From NCBI GenBank assembly GCA_023053685.1, contig JALIGW010000003.1, positions 50,611,996 through 50,675,995 of the forward strand: a stretch of DNA of 64,000 nt. Reading direction: 5' to 3'. This document shows, piece by piece, positions 1 to 64,000 of this stretch. The notes under the pieces are model-generated. The model searched no databases and was not told the origin of the DNA. It saw only the letters and a list, made by a program, of their open reading frames with translations. Every line of letters begins with the position of its first letter. Positions within the stretch are counted from its first letter, which is position 1. The DNA comes from Diadophis punctatus similis (Eukaryota > Chordata > Lepidosauria > Squamata > Dipsadidae). Position numbers and translations under genes: made by a program.

Positions 1-374
1 TGGCATTTTACTGCTAATGAGACAAAGATTTTGAAGGTTCAGGAGATACTAAATTCTTAAAAACATTTAACAGAACCTAAACAGTATGAATAACACAAAT
101 AGAAACACAGAGAGAGGCCCATAATCCCACTATCTCTATAACTGTGACCCTGCATAAATCAGGCATTCAACAGCAAACCTTCTTCCTATATTAGCTTCTT
201 CCTGAGGTATGCCGAGAACTCCTTTCATACATCCTTGCATGCATACAATCTCTCATAATACATTTTAGAATTTTCAAATGGACTACACTGTTTTAGAGAC
301 ATTTGATACAGGAAGTTAAAACCAGAGTAGCTAATAGGAGTGTATCATCATCACCATCATCCAATGGTTGGCTT
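1..374 (-). other. TESK2: TESK2 3'UTR (start; continues outside the window)
   Basis: The sequence directly follows the stop codon on the transcribed strand. I see no AATAAA or ATTAAA signal on the minus strand here, so the poly(A) site probably lies beyond base 1. A short CAT/CAC-rich simple stretch at about 345-360 is the only other thing noticed. Confidence 0.6.
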
Positions 375-52988
<52,614 letters not shown>

Positions 52989-53066
52989 TTTGTAAAAACA
53001 ATCCTTTAGAAGAGCACCTTTCACATCTTAAGTGGTTGATCTCTGTTTCTTTCCTCTGGATGAATA
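52989..53066 (-). other. TESK2: TESK2 5'UTR part of the first coding exon
   Basis: This transcribed sequence lies directly upstream of the ATG. A plausible splice acceptor (T-rich run ending TTTTTAG) sits just beyond 53066, so the exon probably begins there and is joined to a non-coding first exon near the CpG island. A second AG near 53041-53042 could also serve. Transcript data would decide. Confidence 0.5.
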
Positions 53067-53814
53067 CTAAAAATGAAAAATACATCAATGTATCTTTTTC
53101 TTTTTCTAAGCTTCTCTTATTAAAAAAAAGAATGTGTGTAATTTACATGGGACAAATTAAGATAAAAAAGAAAAAAAGAAAAATTGATTATTCAAGACTT
53201 TTAATCAAATAATAAGTGAGTCCAGGAGACCAGAGGAGGTGGTTCCACAAATTATTTTTTCCATTTAGATAACAATACATGTTTACTTTGTAAATGATTT
53301 AGTAAACTGTTGTGGCTAGTGGAGATGTGGAATAATTTCATCCACAACTAGCATTTGTACAATATGTTAAAGTCTTTGCTAAACATTTGTAAATGTAAAG
53401 ACTGTCAAGCACTAGTACTCCAAAGAGTTAATTCAACAATTAAAAATAGTGATTGATTTTATTCCACAATATTTTAGATCAGCCTAATTTTCCATCTGAA
53501 TTGTCCTGTCAATTGGCTATCAATTATCTATACTGCACAGTAGCTTAGTGGAAATTCATTATAAACAGTTTCATGATATAAATATTTCATCTCAGTTACC
53601 AAAGAAATGCCAGAACATAGTAACTTGCCCAGGTATTCCCTCTTTAGATGAAGTTCAGATATGTGCTTTCCCTCAGCCAAAATATTTTAAATAAGAACCG
53701 TTTACTAGTGCACACATACACATATATACAGTAATTCATTCATTCTTGCAGGACTGCCAGAAATACGCAGGTTTTAACTACTATAATCTAGAACCATGTC
53801 AGAGGAATGTAATT

Positions 53815-54029
53815 AGCAATAGCACTTAGACTTATATACCGCTTCATAGTGCTTTACAGCCCTCTCTAAGCGGTTTACAGAGTTCAGCATATTGCCCCCA
53901 ACAATCTGGGTCCTCATTTTACCGACCTCAGAAGGATGGAAGGCTGAGTCAACCTTGAGCCGGTGAGATTTGAACAGCTGAACTGCTGAACTGCAGTGCT
54001 GCACTTTAACCACTGCACCACCTTGGCTC
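53815..54029 (-). mobile_element. tRNA-headed squamate SINE
   Basis: Minus-strand head GCCAAGGTGGTGCAGTGGTT, B-box-like GTTCAAATCTC, body with TAAACCGCTTAGAGAGGGCT, and GCTATT tail. Same family as 39788-40032 and with a better preserved head. Confidence 0.88.
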
Positions 54030-54256
54030 TTAATTGCCAGTATTTCTCTATGGCTTTTCGCTAACAAGGTAGTCCTTTTTTCTTAGAGGTTTGCTTCTTT
54101 AAAGAAACAAAATTCGTCCTTTCCCTTATACTACTAGAATAAAAATGGCACTTGAATCATACAGTGTGTACACCATCACTAGTGAGAATATTCCAGAGAT
54201 GCTGGGACAACAATTCTCAGAATTGCTTATGCTGGCTGGGAGCTATAGCATCAATA

Positions 54257-54639
54257 CAGATAGTCCTCAACATACAACAGTTTGCTTAGTGACCGTTCAA
54301 AGTTACAACAGCACTGAAAAAAGTGACATGACCATTTTTCACATTTATGACCGTCATGGTCATGTGATTTACATTTGGATGCTTGACAACTGTCTCACAT
54401 TTATGAGGATTGCAGTGTCCCAGGGTCATGTGATCACATTTTGCAACCTTCTGACAAGCAAAGTCAATGGGGAAACCAGATTCACTTAACAACCATGTTA
54501 CTGATTTAACAACTGCAGTGATTCACTTAACAAATGGGGCAAGAAAAGTTGTAAAATGGGGCAAAACTCGCTTACCAAGTTTCTCACTTAGCAACATAAA
54601 TTTTGGGCTCAATTGTGGTTGTAAGTCGAGGACTACCTG
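54257..54639. mobile_element. Complete GTAGTCC-family DNA transposon, TA target duplication
   Basis: The ends CAGATAGTCCTCAACATACA and GTAAGTCGAGGACTACCTG are inverted repeats flanked by TA (54255-54256, 54640-54641). At 383 bp it is the most complete copy in the window. No coding capacity. Confidence 0.85.
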
Positions 54640-54741
54640 TACATTTGAATTGAAGGGTTATCACCAAATTGAATTTACAGCAATATCTTGTTGATAGTGT
54701 TCAAAATTATCACTAGCCTGTATTCATATTGATTTAACATT

Positions 54742-54828
54742 GTTTTATTTATTTATTTATTTTGGAATTCTTATATGCCGCCCAACTCCCTAAGGACTCA
54801 GGGCGGCGTACAACAGTGAGAAAATACT
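54742..54828 (-). mobile_element. CR1/L3 3'UTR fragment
   Basis: (TTTA)n tail followed by 'ttggaattcttatatgccgc' and 'ccctaaggactcagggcggc', the same terminus as in the copy at 37.4 kb; only the 3'UTR was inserted. Confidence 0.9.
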
Positions 54829-57371
54829 GTTTTCCATTAACATAGTTGTCACTATAAGAAATTGGATATGAATTGTTAGATGTGAAGTTATTTCCCCATT
54901 CTGATAACAATGTGCTGAATAGGTTATGGGCCCTCATTTATCACAAAGTTATTGGAAAGAAGAACTATCACTTCCTAAAGTCTCTGGAATGATAGGATAG
55001 CAAAATATAATAAGAAAAACAATTATACTGTTGTTTGATCAGCTTATTCAAATATGACTCCATATTTATAAGATGACAGTACATCTAGATGTGTTCAATT
55101 CAATGAGATTACCAAGTCATCAAAAACATAAAGGGTATCAGATTGGAGTTAATTAGCCCAAGAAATAGTTACAGAGATAGCCAGATCATAGCATGATGAT
55201 ATAATTTGGAAACAAAATCTGTAGTCCAATTTAGATGGCTGAAACGTGAAAGTTCAGGTTACAAGAAAGGCAAGGCCAGAAGAAATAGAATTCAAAGCTA
55301 AGTACTGAAGAAATGACTATTTCAGCAACTACCAACCTTTAGCTGTTTTAAAAAACTCTACCCAGGGGTCAGCTGTAAATAATTGATGTCCTTCTCAAGG
55401 TCTCCTCTTTTTTTGCAACAAAATACAATGGTAGAGAAATCTCCAATTGATTCAGACGGGAATTTCTTTATTGCAGATGAATCCCAGACTCATCCCAAAT
55501 TTCTTGCATAGTATAACCAGGAAATTAACCTAGCATAACATCTCAAGCACTATGAACTTCCTGGCTAGCATCAGTTTTGACATCAGACTTGAAAAAAAGG
55601 AATATACCATATGGTCTAAATAGAAGAAGAGAAGGTAGGTAGTGTCTAGAATACTTTGTAGAAGATTCAGCACATGTGAACCTGATGCTGTATCATTGTA
55701 CCACTTCATAGCAAATATAAGTAAGTGATTTTCTACACTTTATGGAATTCTTGACTACGGTTAAGTGATAAATTAAACCAATTAGATCTTCTCTTCTCTT
55801 CTTCAATAAAAACATATACAAGTTTTCCACAAGATCCATCTGTTTTTACTTTATTTGGGGGAGCTGCATTTGAGCCAGTTTCTGACTCCTGGCAACTGTC
55901 TGAATTAGTCCCTGCAGTTTTTCTTGGCAAGTTTTTTCTTTGGAACTGATATTTTTGGAAGTGGCCATTGCCGGCTTCCTAGCACACAGAAAGAGTGACT
56001 ACCCCAAGGTTTTGCCTTTGTGCCCAAAGAAAGACTAGACCTCAGCATCTCCCCATTTCTAGACTAATGCCTTAATGACCACTAGCTAATTTGTAAAAAC
56101 CATACTGTACTTTTCATGATAGTGTACAAAGTCTATGGCATCATTAATGCATAACACACTCCTTTTCTTATGTTAGCACCATTTTAATACCTTTACTGTA
56201 ATTTATAAAATGTAATATACTAAAAGTCTTAGCAATCCATATACTTTTCCAGAAATACTCATGCCATTTTTTTTATAAATTGGGAACATTTTCATACTTA
56301 GCAGTGTCTATTAAAATATGTTGTATCTTTTTTTTTTTGCACCTGTCAACACCATACACTCTTTTCAACATGGGAAAAATGCAATTTTTAGTGCTAAATG
56401 GGGATTAGAACTCTGTATCATGATGAAGCTGAAAAAAGCTTTTAGGCCAAGAATTGAAAAGAGCATCAGGTTGGGAAAATATTTTAGAGTACTGATCAGT
56501 TAAGTTTCAACTATGAAACTAGTCCAAATATTTGATCGTATCTTATCAATTTAAAGACAGCAATAGTTTGAAGTTATTTATAAAAAGTAAATCAGACATG
56601 TCTGAAATCAGATAATCACAAATTCACATTTATCAGTCTATATAGCCTTCTCTAAAAATAATGGCACCTGTTGTCTAACAATACTGAAAAGCATCCAACA
56701 ATCATGAAAGCTGCTTCCCTACTGAAATCATGCTTGTATTCCTATGAAGGGCAGATTTTTAATATACAAGAGATAATTCCACCAATTATATACACAAAAA
56801 GCACATTAGCCTGCCGTATTTGGAGAACATTATAGAAGCAGCAGACTGCAGTAATTTAAAGGACCTCAAAATAGATGCACAAATAAATCCCTGTGCAACA
56901 TAAAGGGGACAAAAGAAAACTACTTCCAATTAACATTCAGCTTTTCCATTCAGGACATGTCTATCTATATTGAATAAAAACCCTAAGCTGAAGCCACAAA
57001 TCTTAAAAGACACTTAATAGTATCCACTCTATAATTTCAAAACACCTACTGAAACAAGCTCTATTTACTAACACACAGTAAGATTTAGTGGTTCCTAAAT
57101 GAGAAGGTAGCCAAGCAAAACAATACTGTGTGCAACAGATACAGGTAAAAAAAAGAGGTAAAGATAAGGAAGTTATTCTTTTGCCTATCCTCAACAGCAC
57201 TCCATCCAGGTGGTCAGATACTCCATCTTTGACTGGGCAGTTGCCTAGTATCCCTTTTTGGGGCACAATGTAGGGCCCAATGACAAGTTACACAAAGTTC
57301 TGCTAAAGTATAGTACCTCTATACGTGTTCCCTTCAGAGCACTGACATACGTATCTCTAGAAACTATAGGT

Positions 57372-57487
57372 CAGAGGTCTTCAAACTTGGCAACTTTAAG
57401 ACTTGTGGACTTCAACTCCCGGAATTCTGGAGAATTCTGGGAATTGAAGTCCACAAGTTTTAAGGTTGCACACTTTGGGAACCCCTG
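57372..57487. mobile_element. hAT MITE, GGCAACTTTAAG family, perfect TSD, beside the promoter
   Basis: The ends are CAGAGGTCTTCAAACTTGGC and TTTGGGAACCCCTG, flanked by identical CTATAGGT octamers (57364-57371, 57488-57495). The interior is a mirror of 'ttgtggacttcaactccc'. Confidence 0.93.
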
Positions 57488-57499
57488 CTATAGGTAAAT

Positions 57500-58390
57500 C
57501 GTATTCTTCGTGTATTGACCTCCAGGAAGTCACCCGGATCCTCACGCCTCTGTAACGTCGGCATGCAAAACTTAGGGAGGCGCGCGCGCACACACACATA
57601 CAGGCACGCGCTCCTGCTTGGCTCAGAATCCACCCAGCCCCGCTTCCTTCGCCTTTCGCTGCACACCTTGGGAAAGACCCCCCTCCCCCCCTCCGCCTCG
57701 ACAGTAGACATTGCGATTCGCCATACCGGTGTGCTGCCTTTACCTGCCTCGAAGAGGAAGAAGAGGGGCGGCGCGTCCCGCACTCCAAGGGACAGCTCAT
57801 ATTCCCAGGCCTTCCAGGAGGACAGTGGAAGCGCGACACACCGGGGTAAACGATCTAATGCTCCGCGGTAAATACCCCAGGCAGGGTAATGGGACACGGA
57901 AGGGAGCAACTGGTCACTTTCCAGAAGAACCAGTTACACAAATCTGGGCCGCAGCAGCCGAGGGCCCTTCCCCCCACTCCGTCCCCCACCTAGCCCGCAG
58001 CACAGAGAAAAGAAAAGACGGGCGCGCGCCCAGCTGAGTTCCGTGGACCCTACAGCCCAAAGTAAATCGCCAGAGCTGGCTGGAGGCCACCACAGGGCGA
58101 AGAAGGGCGGGACCTGCCTGCGGATTTCCACCAATCGAGAGAGCTTCTTGTTGGATGGGCAGCGAATGCAGCTAATCGAATTGAAGATTGACACACACAG
58201 CCGCGGTCTGTGTCTCCTCTTTGGTTAAAGGGGTGGGGGCAGAGCTTGAGTGGCAGATCAGTTTGACTTCAGCGCAACAACAGTTCCGAGCGAGCGCAAA
58301 GCGAAAGGGCGGGACGAAGAGAGAGCTGGTGTGGTTAGACTCCGATTGAAGGCGGATGAGGAATACTGCGGAATGTCAAACCAATGAGAA
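57500..58390 (-). promoter_or_regulatory. TESK2: CpG-rich TESK2 promoter region
   Basis: CpG and GC content rise sharply against the AT-rich surroundings. GC boxes (GGGCGGG) occur at 58105-58111 and 58307-58313, and CCAAT at 58131-58135 and 58381-58385. No TATA box is evident. The region lies upstream of the first TESK2 coding exon and is the only non-repeat CpG island here, so it is the likely start region. Whether it also drives an opposite-strand gene cannot be told. Confidence 0.7.
57744..58100 (-). other. TESK2: Candidate TESK2 non-coding first exon (3' boundary 57744)
   Basis: On the minus strand a CAG/GTAAAG donor occurs at 57744/57743 inside the CpG island. It could splice to the acceptor near 53067. 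The 5' limit is not determinable from sequence; the value given is nominal. Confidence 0.3.
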
Positions 58391-59299
58391 TAAGTTTGCC
58401 ATTGAAAGCGAGAGATGAAAGAATCCTACATTGTTTGCACAAGGAGGGAAGAATTCAGCTGTCAAACGAGACAGAGTTGTTTGCTGCACAAGGTAGTACT
58501 TCCTAAATTTGCTGCGCGGAGTCTTTTGGTAGGCGGCAGATTTTGTAACAGGCTACAGTGTTGCACGCGCGCGCACTAACAACTACTAATCGTTTTTTGG
58601 AAATGATATAATTCATGAAAGTCCCCTGTGTCCCATGAACAGCAATAAAGCAAAATTACCACAGGGCAACTTCCTTTTTACTAAAACCCTAGTTACTGGG
58701 GAAATGCCCTTAACCATATGATTTACCTTCCTCGGTGTCTTTAAACTGTGGGTGTCTTTTGCATTGGGGCATTTAAGGAACAGGGTTCATTTCATCCAAG
58801 GAGCTTTCTTCTGGCTAGATACCAATGGGGTTTTTGCAGTATTCGTTATAATGGTATACATCAAGACTTCCATACTGAATCATATATTTAAACAAAGGGT
58901 CTAATGCTTTGTCAAAATAACTAAACATGTGTCACACCATCACAAGGTAAGCTCAGCCCTTATTATAAGTGTGTACAATATCACAGCATAGGTGTAAAAG
59001 GTATGGAGTTTGTGCAACAATGTCATACTTGTTTCACCATTTATACCCCCTTGACTACTGACAGGACTCTTCTATTTGAGGTGAAGTCAGGAGACCTGTT
59101 GTAGGTGTGACTACAAACATGGTTTTGGCATGATGAAAAGTGTGGGTGTGTGCATTCCTCTGGCTGTTCCAGCCTCTGCAGGAGCCATTGGTCTCCTAAT
59201 AATTACTCTCTCAGATTAATGCTTTATTTCCTGAATTGCTTTCATTTACATCACCATCCCATGCCTGTTTTTCAGAAAACATTTTATACAGCTTCTCAA

Positions 59300-59301
<2 letters not shown>

Positions 59302-59334
<33 letters not shown>
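59302..59334. repeat. (GT)n microsatellite
   Basis: Sixteen GT units without interruption. Confidence 0.95.
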
Positions 59335-59335
<1 letters not shown>

Positions 59336-61499
59336 CAAAGTAATTTTAAATAAAACTTGATTTTTGAGTTGGTTTCTCCAGCCTTAAGAATGGAGTGTAA
59401 AGCTTATTATTTTGTGAGAAAATTGCCAATGTTGATAATAAATGAAAAGCTAAAGGGATGGGGGCATTATTATTTTTTTGCAGACTGAAAGAAAGAAATC
59501 CTTGAAAACCCTTTATTTAACTGGACAGGTAGCCATCTTATATTGCCCATAATGCAGTACAGTTACTTCTAAGAAAGTACCTCTTGGCATTGAGCCATCT
59601 TACCAAAGTCTAAATGTATAGCACTTTAATATTTGTGCCATTAGAACTACCTATTGGAAGAAATTGTGTGATTTTATTGATTGGAATATTGGCAGTTTCT
59701 CAGCACAAGCAAAATCCTTTCAGCTGTCAAATCTTATGTTCTGATGACTCTTGGTAAAATCTGGCTCTGGTTCTGTACAATCAGTTCTCTGTTCAACAAC
59801 ACAATACTGGTTACTGTATAGAAAAACAAAATACCAGCATGATAGACATTGTAATGAAACGGAGAGACCTGAAAGAAAAGTTGTTTAAAAGAAGAGACCT
59901 GTGTGTGTTTCATGTAGCTGCAGGTCAAGGCTTTTCTTAAAAAGAAAACCAGTGCCAGAACTATGTCCATGTTGCTTAATTTTTTAAAAAAAATGGGTCG
60001 GGAGAGCACTTTTCAATGAGCTGCAGTCATTCATATGGGCTCTGAAAGACCAGATCCCATTTGGAAACAGGTAGAAAAATTTCCTGCTGATGAGTTATTT
60101 AAATACACAGATACCATGTTGTTTTTCTGGCTATAGTACAAAAGTGATTTATCATTGTCTTCTGGGATATATTTTTGATCTATAGCCCTGGTATTCCCTA
60201 GAGTCTCCTATCCAAATACTAGTTAAGTTTAAACCTGCTAAACTGAGCTGTTTCTGCTTTGTAACTACAAAATCAATGAAACACAATTATCTGATAATCT
60301 GATATGTGCAAAGAAATATTGTCTCTAGACAAAATAATCGAATGGAAGAAGAAAAGCCAGCACGTGGGCACTTGGCCCAAAACCATCACAGATTTTGGAA
60401 ATATGAAATTTCCATTTTTATGGCCGCCTTGTATAATTTTCCAAGTAGATGCTTGGCACAAATGCTCTTGTAGAATGAATTTTCCCTATTTGGAATATAG
60501 AAAACAAATGGCACTGGAAGATCTAAAGTAATTGCTTATTCACAGAGTCAACTGGAAAACACAGCTCTGCTGAATTCTCTAAGGCCCCCTTAAAAACCAA
60601 AAGCATTCTTCAAAATGTTTGTTGTGTAGGAAAATACTTGGCAGAAATAGTATTGAACATCTTTTAATGATGTTCAGGGGAAATTAATATATTCTAATTA
60701 AAGTGTAAAATTTGTCCAGGATAGCATATTGGGTGTGTATCTGCAACTTTTGCCCAGGAAACTGAGCTATAGATTAACATTTATAGGTATATGTCTCAGT
60801 CTGGGATTCAATAAAAGTTAAAATGAGAGTGACATCTTGTGTTCAAACTAGTGAACAATTTCAAAGGTTCTAGATAGGTAAAATGAAAATCCCTAACATT
60901 TTGTGTTACAGTTCTACTTCTTTAGAAATTAAAATAGGAAATGGACAAAAGGCAAAAACAAAGCTGGTGGAAAAGAATGAAAATATGAGATCTCTCAAAG
61001 CAGTTGTATTAGCTGGGGAATGCTGGCAGAGCAATTCCTTTTCAGAGTGATAGTAGCTATCACTCAGATTGCTAACTCTGTTTTCATGAGTTCCAAGGAG
61101 GCCTCTGGTTTTCAAAGAAATTCTGGGAGATAAAATGGCAGAAGAGGGCAGAAGAAATCCTAGAGTGTTACAGGGAAAAGATGAAGATCAAATCCAATTA
61201 AACATACTGTAGATACCGATAGGAATCTTTTAAGGATTACCTTCTAGTGGTAAGAACATCAAAATATAACAATTTTCCTGCTTTGATAGTATCCACAGAT
61301 TGGCATCTGGGGATCTTGCTAGAGTGGAGGCTAAGCCTATTTCTTCCCAACCAAGTCATTACAACTGAATGGTTATATTTTTAAGGCCTGCCCTAGATCT
61401 ATTTCCCATTAATGAATCAGTTTCCCAAACAAAACTGGTGTGTAATTTGGGATTTCTTCTAGAATGCTTGGCTCCTTCTTAAAGAGTAGGTGGCAGCCA

Positions 61500-61850
61500 T
61501 CACTAAGCGAGTTCTTACACAAATCCATATTGTGCACCAACTGAATTCATTCCTAGATTGGAGGTTCTCATCTCACACCTTGGTTACCTCCTGTCTAATT
61601 ACTACAAGAGATCTATGAGAAACTGCCCTTGTAGAGCACTCAGAAGCTGCATCTGCTCCATAATGCAGTAGCACAAATTATGGGCATACTGTAATATGAG
61701 CATATAACATCACATCTTTGTGAGCTGCATTGGCTCCAAGTAAGTTTCTACAATGGAAGATGCTGGTTGTATTTAGAGACCCCTTCAGGTACAGGGCCAG
61801 GTTATTTGCAAAACAGCCTGTCTGCAGTTATTTCTGCCCAATTCATAAAA
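61500..61850 (+). mobile_element. Highly decayed CR1/L3 LINE fragment
   Basis: The plus strand retains 'accttggttacctcctgtct' (compare ALVTSRLDYCNA) and, about 150 bp on, a 'gagctgcattggctcc' (LHWLP) box in the expected order. All frames are broken. Confidence 0.6.
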
Positions 61851-61885
61851 TCTGACAGTATGGACATGTCATTATATTAAAAATA

Positions 61886-62005
61886 CCATTTTTTATTTAT
61901 TTTTAAATGTATTTTTATACTATGTTTATTATTTGTATAAAAAACCCAAGGTGGCAAACATGTCTAATATTCCTTTTCTCCACAACACCCCCCTGTGAGG
62001 TGGGT
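61886..62005 (-). mobile_element. CORE-type SINE fragment
   Basis: T-rich TTTATTTATT tail followed by 'ccaaggtggcaaacatgtct' and 'ccctgtgaggtgggttg', the 3' part of the type at 16140-16360. Confidence 0.5.
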
Positions 62006-62369
62006 TGATGGGATCCAGGAAATGTATCTTCTAATACTGTGCCTCCCTTGTAGAATTGCTTCCTAGATCCAAGATGGCTCCCACCCTGCTTGTCTTATTT
62101 TTTCTCTCAGGAAATTAGGTGAGCTCACTTTTAGGGAGTTGATTTATATAGTGATTTATATAGTGATATCAAAAGCCTTGTTTGATAAACACTCAGTTCC
62201 ATTCAGTAGCTCCAACTCACCCCAAATAAAGGGATTAAAGGGTTGTAAAAAGAAAAAAAATTAAATGCCTCATTGGGTTTTGATTTTTGCTAGTGGTTTT
62301 ATTATTTTAATTGGATTTTAACTGTTCAGAGTTGCATGTTTAGTGGGAAGGTTGTACAAACTGAACAGA

Positions 62370-62432
62370 TAGATAAATAAATACATAAATACATAAATAA
62401 TAAATAAATAAGTAATAAATAAATAAATAACA
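62370..62432. repeat. (TAAA)n-type tail repeat
   Basis: Imperfect AAAT/ATAC units after 'ttgtacaaactgaacagata', probably the 3' tail of a plus-strand LINE remnant. Confidence 0.7.
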
Positions 62433-63562
62433 GCAGGATAGAAATGGTCCTCTCAGTTCAGCTTTATTCACCACAATATCCAGTAATATTTTGAGAGCTT
62501 CTAAGTCTGTTTAAGATAGCCAATACACTTTAAAAGTGATTAGGTGGACAAAATATACTAGGTAAGTAAAAGTGATTACATGGACAAAATATACTAGGTA
62601 AGTACAATCTGGTTGGCTAAATTATTCAGTAGGTTTATTCACACAACATTAAACTATGGTTTACTGCATTTGGCCAATTGACTGGCTCTGCATAACAAAC
62701 TGCATAAAAACTAATCCCTCTAATTGGGTTTAATCTGGTCTGCATGACATAATCTGTCAGCCACTTAGCCACGGTAAACCCTAGGTCAATATTTCCTTTA
62801 ATTGATTTGCCACTATTACAAGACTGTATTTTTTTTTAATATACTGCCAATATAAGCATTAACATAGGATAAAGTTTTAGGTTCAAATATAGTTTGTGCT
62901 CATTTTAAGAGTAGTTGTAATTCTCAGGATGCTAGGAGGTTTGGAACCTGGACAAAACACAATTTGCAGAATTTGTGTGTTGATGTCATGGCACACGATG
63001 ATTCATCATGGCTCATATTGGCCTATGCTTTGATGTAATAATTATTGTAAACTAATCTGTAGTCTGGCATAGCAGAATAGCCAAAATACATATTTCCCCA
63101 AAAAGTCAAGTTTCTATATTAGGAATGCAATTTACCTTATTCACAGTGAAGCTTATTTGCCTTTAGCAATTCTATTAATTAGAAGTAATTAATCCTGCAT
63201 TTCATTACACATAATTATATTTCAATGCAAAGGAATGCTTGATTTTAATAATTACCCAGAGATTAAATGTACATACTACTTTTATATTTTCTATCTATGA
63301 CAAATGGATTAGTTTTAGCAAGCTAGCACTCCTCTGTCAGTCACTAAATTTATTCATTAAAATGGATACATAGACTAGGAACTTATTTGTTTGTTATAGC
63401 TGTTCTCAAGTAACACACCACCATGGAGCGGACATCTTCTGCAGTGTATTTTCCTTATCATTTTTCCACTGTATCTAACAGAATTTATGTGAAATGATGC
63501 ATACTCACTAGTGTGTATGTTTCACTCAGAAGTACACTATTTTACAAAGTATATTTCATAAA

Positions 63563-63897
63563 GGTAAAGGTTCCCCTTGCACATATGTGCTAGTCATTCC
63601 TGACTCTAGGGGGCGGTGCTCATCTCCGTTTCAAAGCCGAAGAGCCAGCTCCGTGGTCATGTAGCCGGCATGACTAAACGCTGAAGGCGCACGGAATGCT
63701 GTTACCTTCCCACCAAATGTTGTCCCTATTTTTCTACTTGCACTTTTACATGCTTTCGAACTGCTAGGTTGGCAGACGCTGGGACAAGTAACGGGAGCTC
63801 ACTCCATTACGCGGCACTAGGGATTCGAACCGCTGAATTGCCAACCTTTCTCATCGACAAGCTCAGCGTCTTAGCCACTGAGCCACCGCGTGCCATT
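63563..63897 (-). mobile_element. tRNA-derived SINE with exact 14-bp target-site duplication
   Basis: The minus strand begins with a tRNA-like head (CGGTGGCTCAGTGGCTAAGA, B box GGTTCGAATCCC) and ends in 'aggtaaaggttccccttgca' reversed. The 14-mer GTATATTTCATAAA flanks both sides (63549-63562, 63898-63911), so the limits are exact. The plus-strand open frame here is a SINE artefact. Confidence 0.93.
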
Positions 63898-64000
63898 GTA
63901 TATTTCATAAAAGGCTTTAAAAATAAAATGTCACATTTTTCTAAAATTAGTAATTGTTTGAAAATTAGAAATTCACAATCAACTTTGCAACATTTATAGA

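Larger units (their letters stand above)
53067..57743 (-). other. TESK2: Putative TESK2 5'UTR intron
   Basis: The region lies between the acceptor near 53067 and a possible donor at 57743. It holds a SINE (53815-54029), a complete GTAGTCC element (54257-54639), an L3 tail (54742-54828) and a MITE (57372-57487). The stretch 54.9-57.3 kb contains nothing I can support. Confidence 0.45.
58391..64000. other. Upstream intergenic region without a recognised gene
   Basis: Mostly AT-rich. It contains a GT repeat (59302-59334), a decayed LINE (about 61500-61850), a SINE fragment (about 61886-62005), a TAAA-type tail (about 62370-62430) and a SINE with clear TSD (63563-63897). No open frame resembles the genes that lie beside TESK2 in mammals (MMACHC, CCDC163, PRDX1). 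Confidence 0.75.

Noticed and set aside
52989..53024. Upstream in-frame ATG adding [12 protein letters not shown] to TESK2
   Set aside because: The conserved TESK2 N-terminus begins at MDRSKRN; the extra residues are not family-like and lie in the presumed 5'UTR.
54145..54489. 114-codon plus-strand open frame
   Set aside because: Largely inside the GTAGTCC-family transposon at 54257-54639.
57396..57909. Open frames of about 148 codons in the CpG island
   Set aside because: Typical CpG-island artefact overlapping a MITE; no conserved motif. Part may be non-coding exon 1.
63769..63999. Plus-strand open frame at the window end
   Set aside because: Translation of the reverse strand of the tRNA-derived SINE.

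Overview
The window is vertebrate nuclear DNA, most likely from a squamate reptile and probably a snake. The gene it carries has vertebrate exon-intron structure. The repeats point to a squamate: CR1/L3-type LINEs with AAATA-type tails, ATTCT pentamer microsatellites, tRNA-headed SINEs and many short hAT-like elements. The species call is inference, because no marker gene here fixes it.

One protein-coding gene can be supported. It is a full-coding-length TESK2 (testis-associated actin-remodelling kinase 2, a cofilin kinase of the LIMK/TESK group) on the minus strand. Its ten coding exons, in transcript order, are 52767-52988, 42757-42878, 33611-33659, 18124-18270, 15363-15445, 14314-14389, 13554-13637, 9468-9554, 7218-7365 and 375-1381. 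Every junction has GT/AG ends and a compatible phase. Joined, they make 2025 nt, or 674 codons plus stop. A 5'UTR segment precedes the ATG in the first of these exons. A CpG-rich promoter region with GC boxes and CCAAT motifs lies at about 57.5-58.4 kb. The 3'UTR continues past the window start: no polyadenylation signal is visible in bases 1-374.

The introns are a mosaic of transposable elements. These include three sizeable minus-strand CR1/L3 copies (7.86-9.37 kb, about 36.1-37.2 kb, 37.4-39.25 kb), smaller L3 tails, and a Rex1/L2-like LINE at 10.9-12.9 kb. There are also tRNA-headed SINEs and at least a dozen short non-autonomous DNA transposons. Many of the latter keep exact 8-bp target-site duplications, which fixes their ends to the base. 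Nested insertions give a relative history: a MITE in an L3 tail at 20.3 kb, a MITE inside the Rex1-like LINE at 12.0 kb, two MITEs back to back at 35.0-35.5 kb, and a palindromic hAT element inside a TA-duplicating transposon at 50.7 kb.

Upstream of the promoter (58.4-64.0 kb) I found only decayed LINE and SINE sequence and simple repeats. I see no second gene, no tRNA or rRNA gene, no CRISPR array, and no new multi-gene system. The most unusual structures are DNA-transposon composites, above all an element at 3.0-3.8 kb with a roughly 160-bp inverted repeat.
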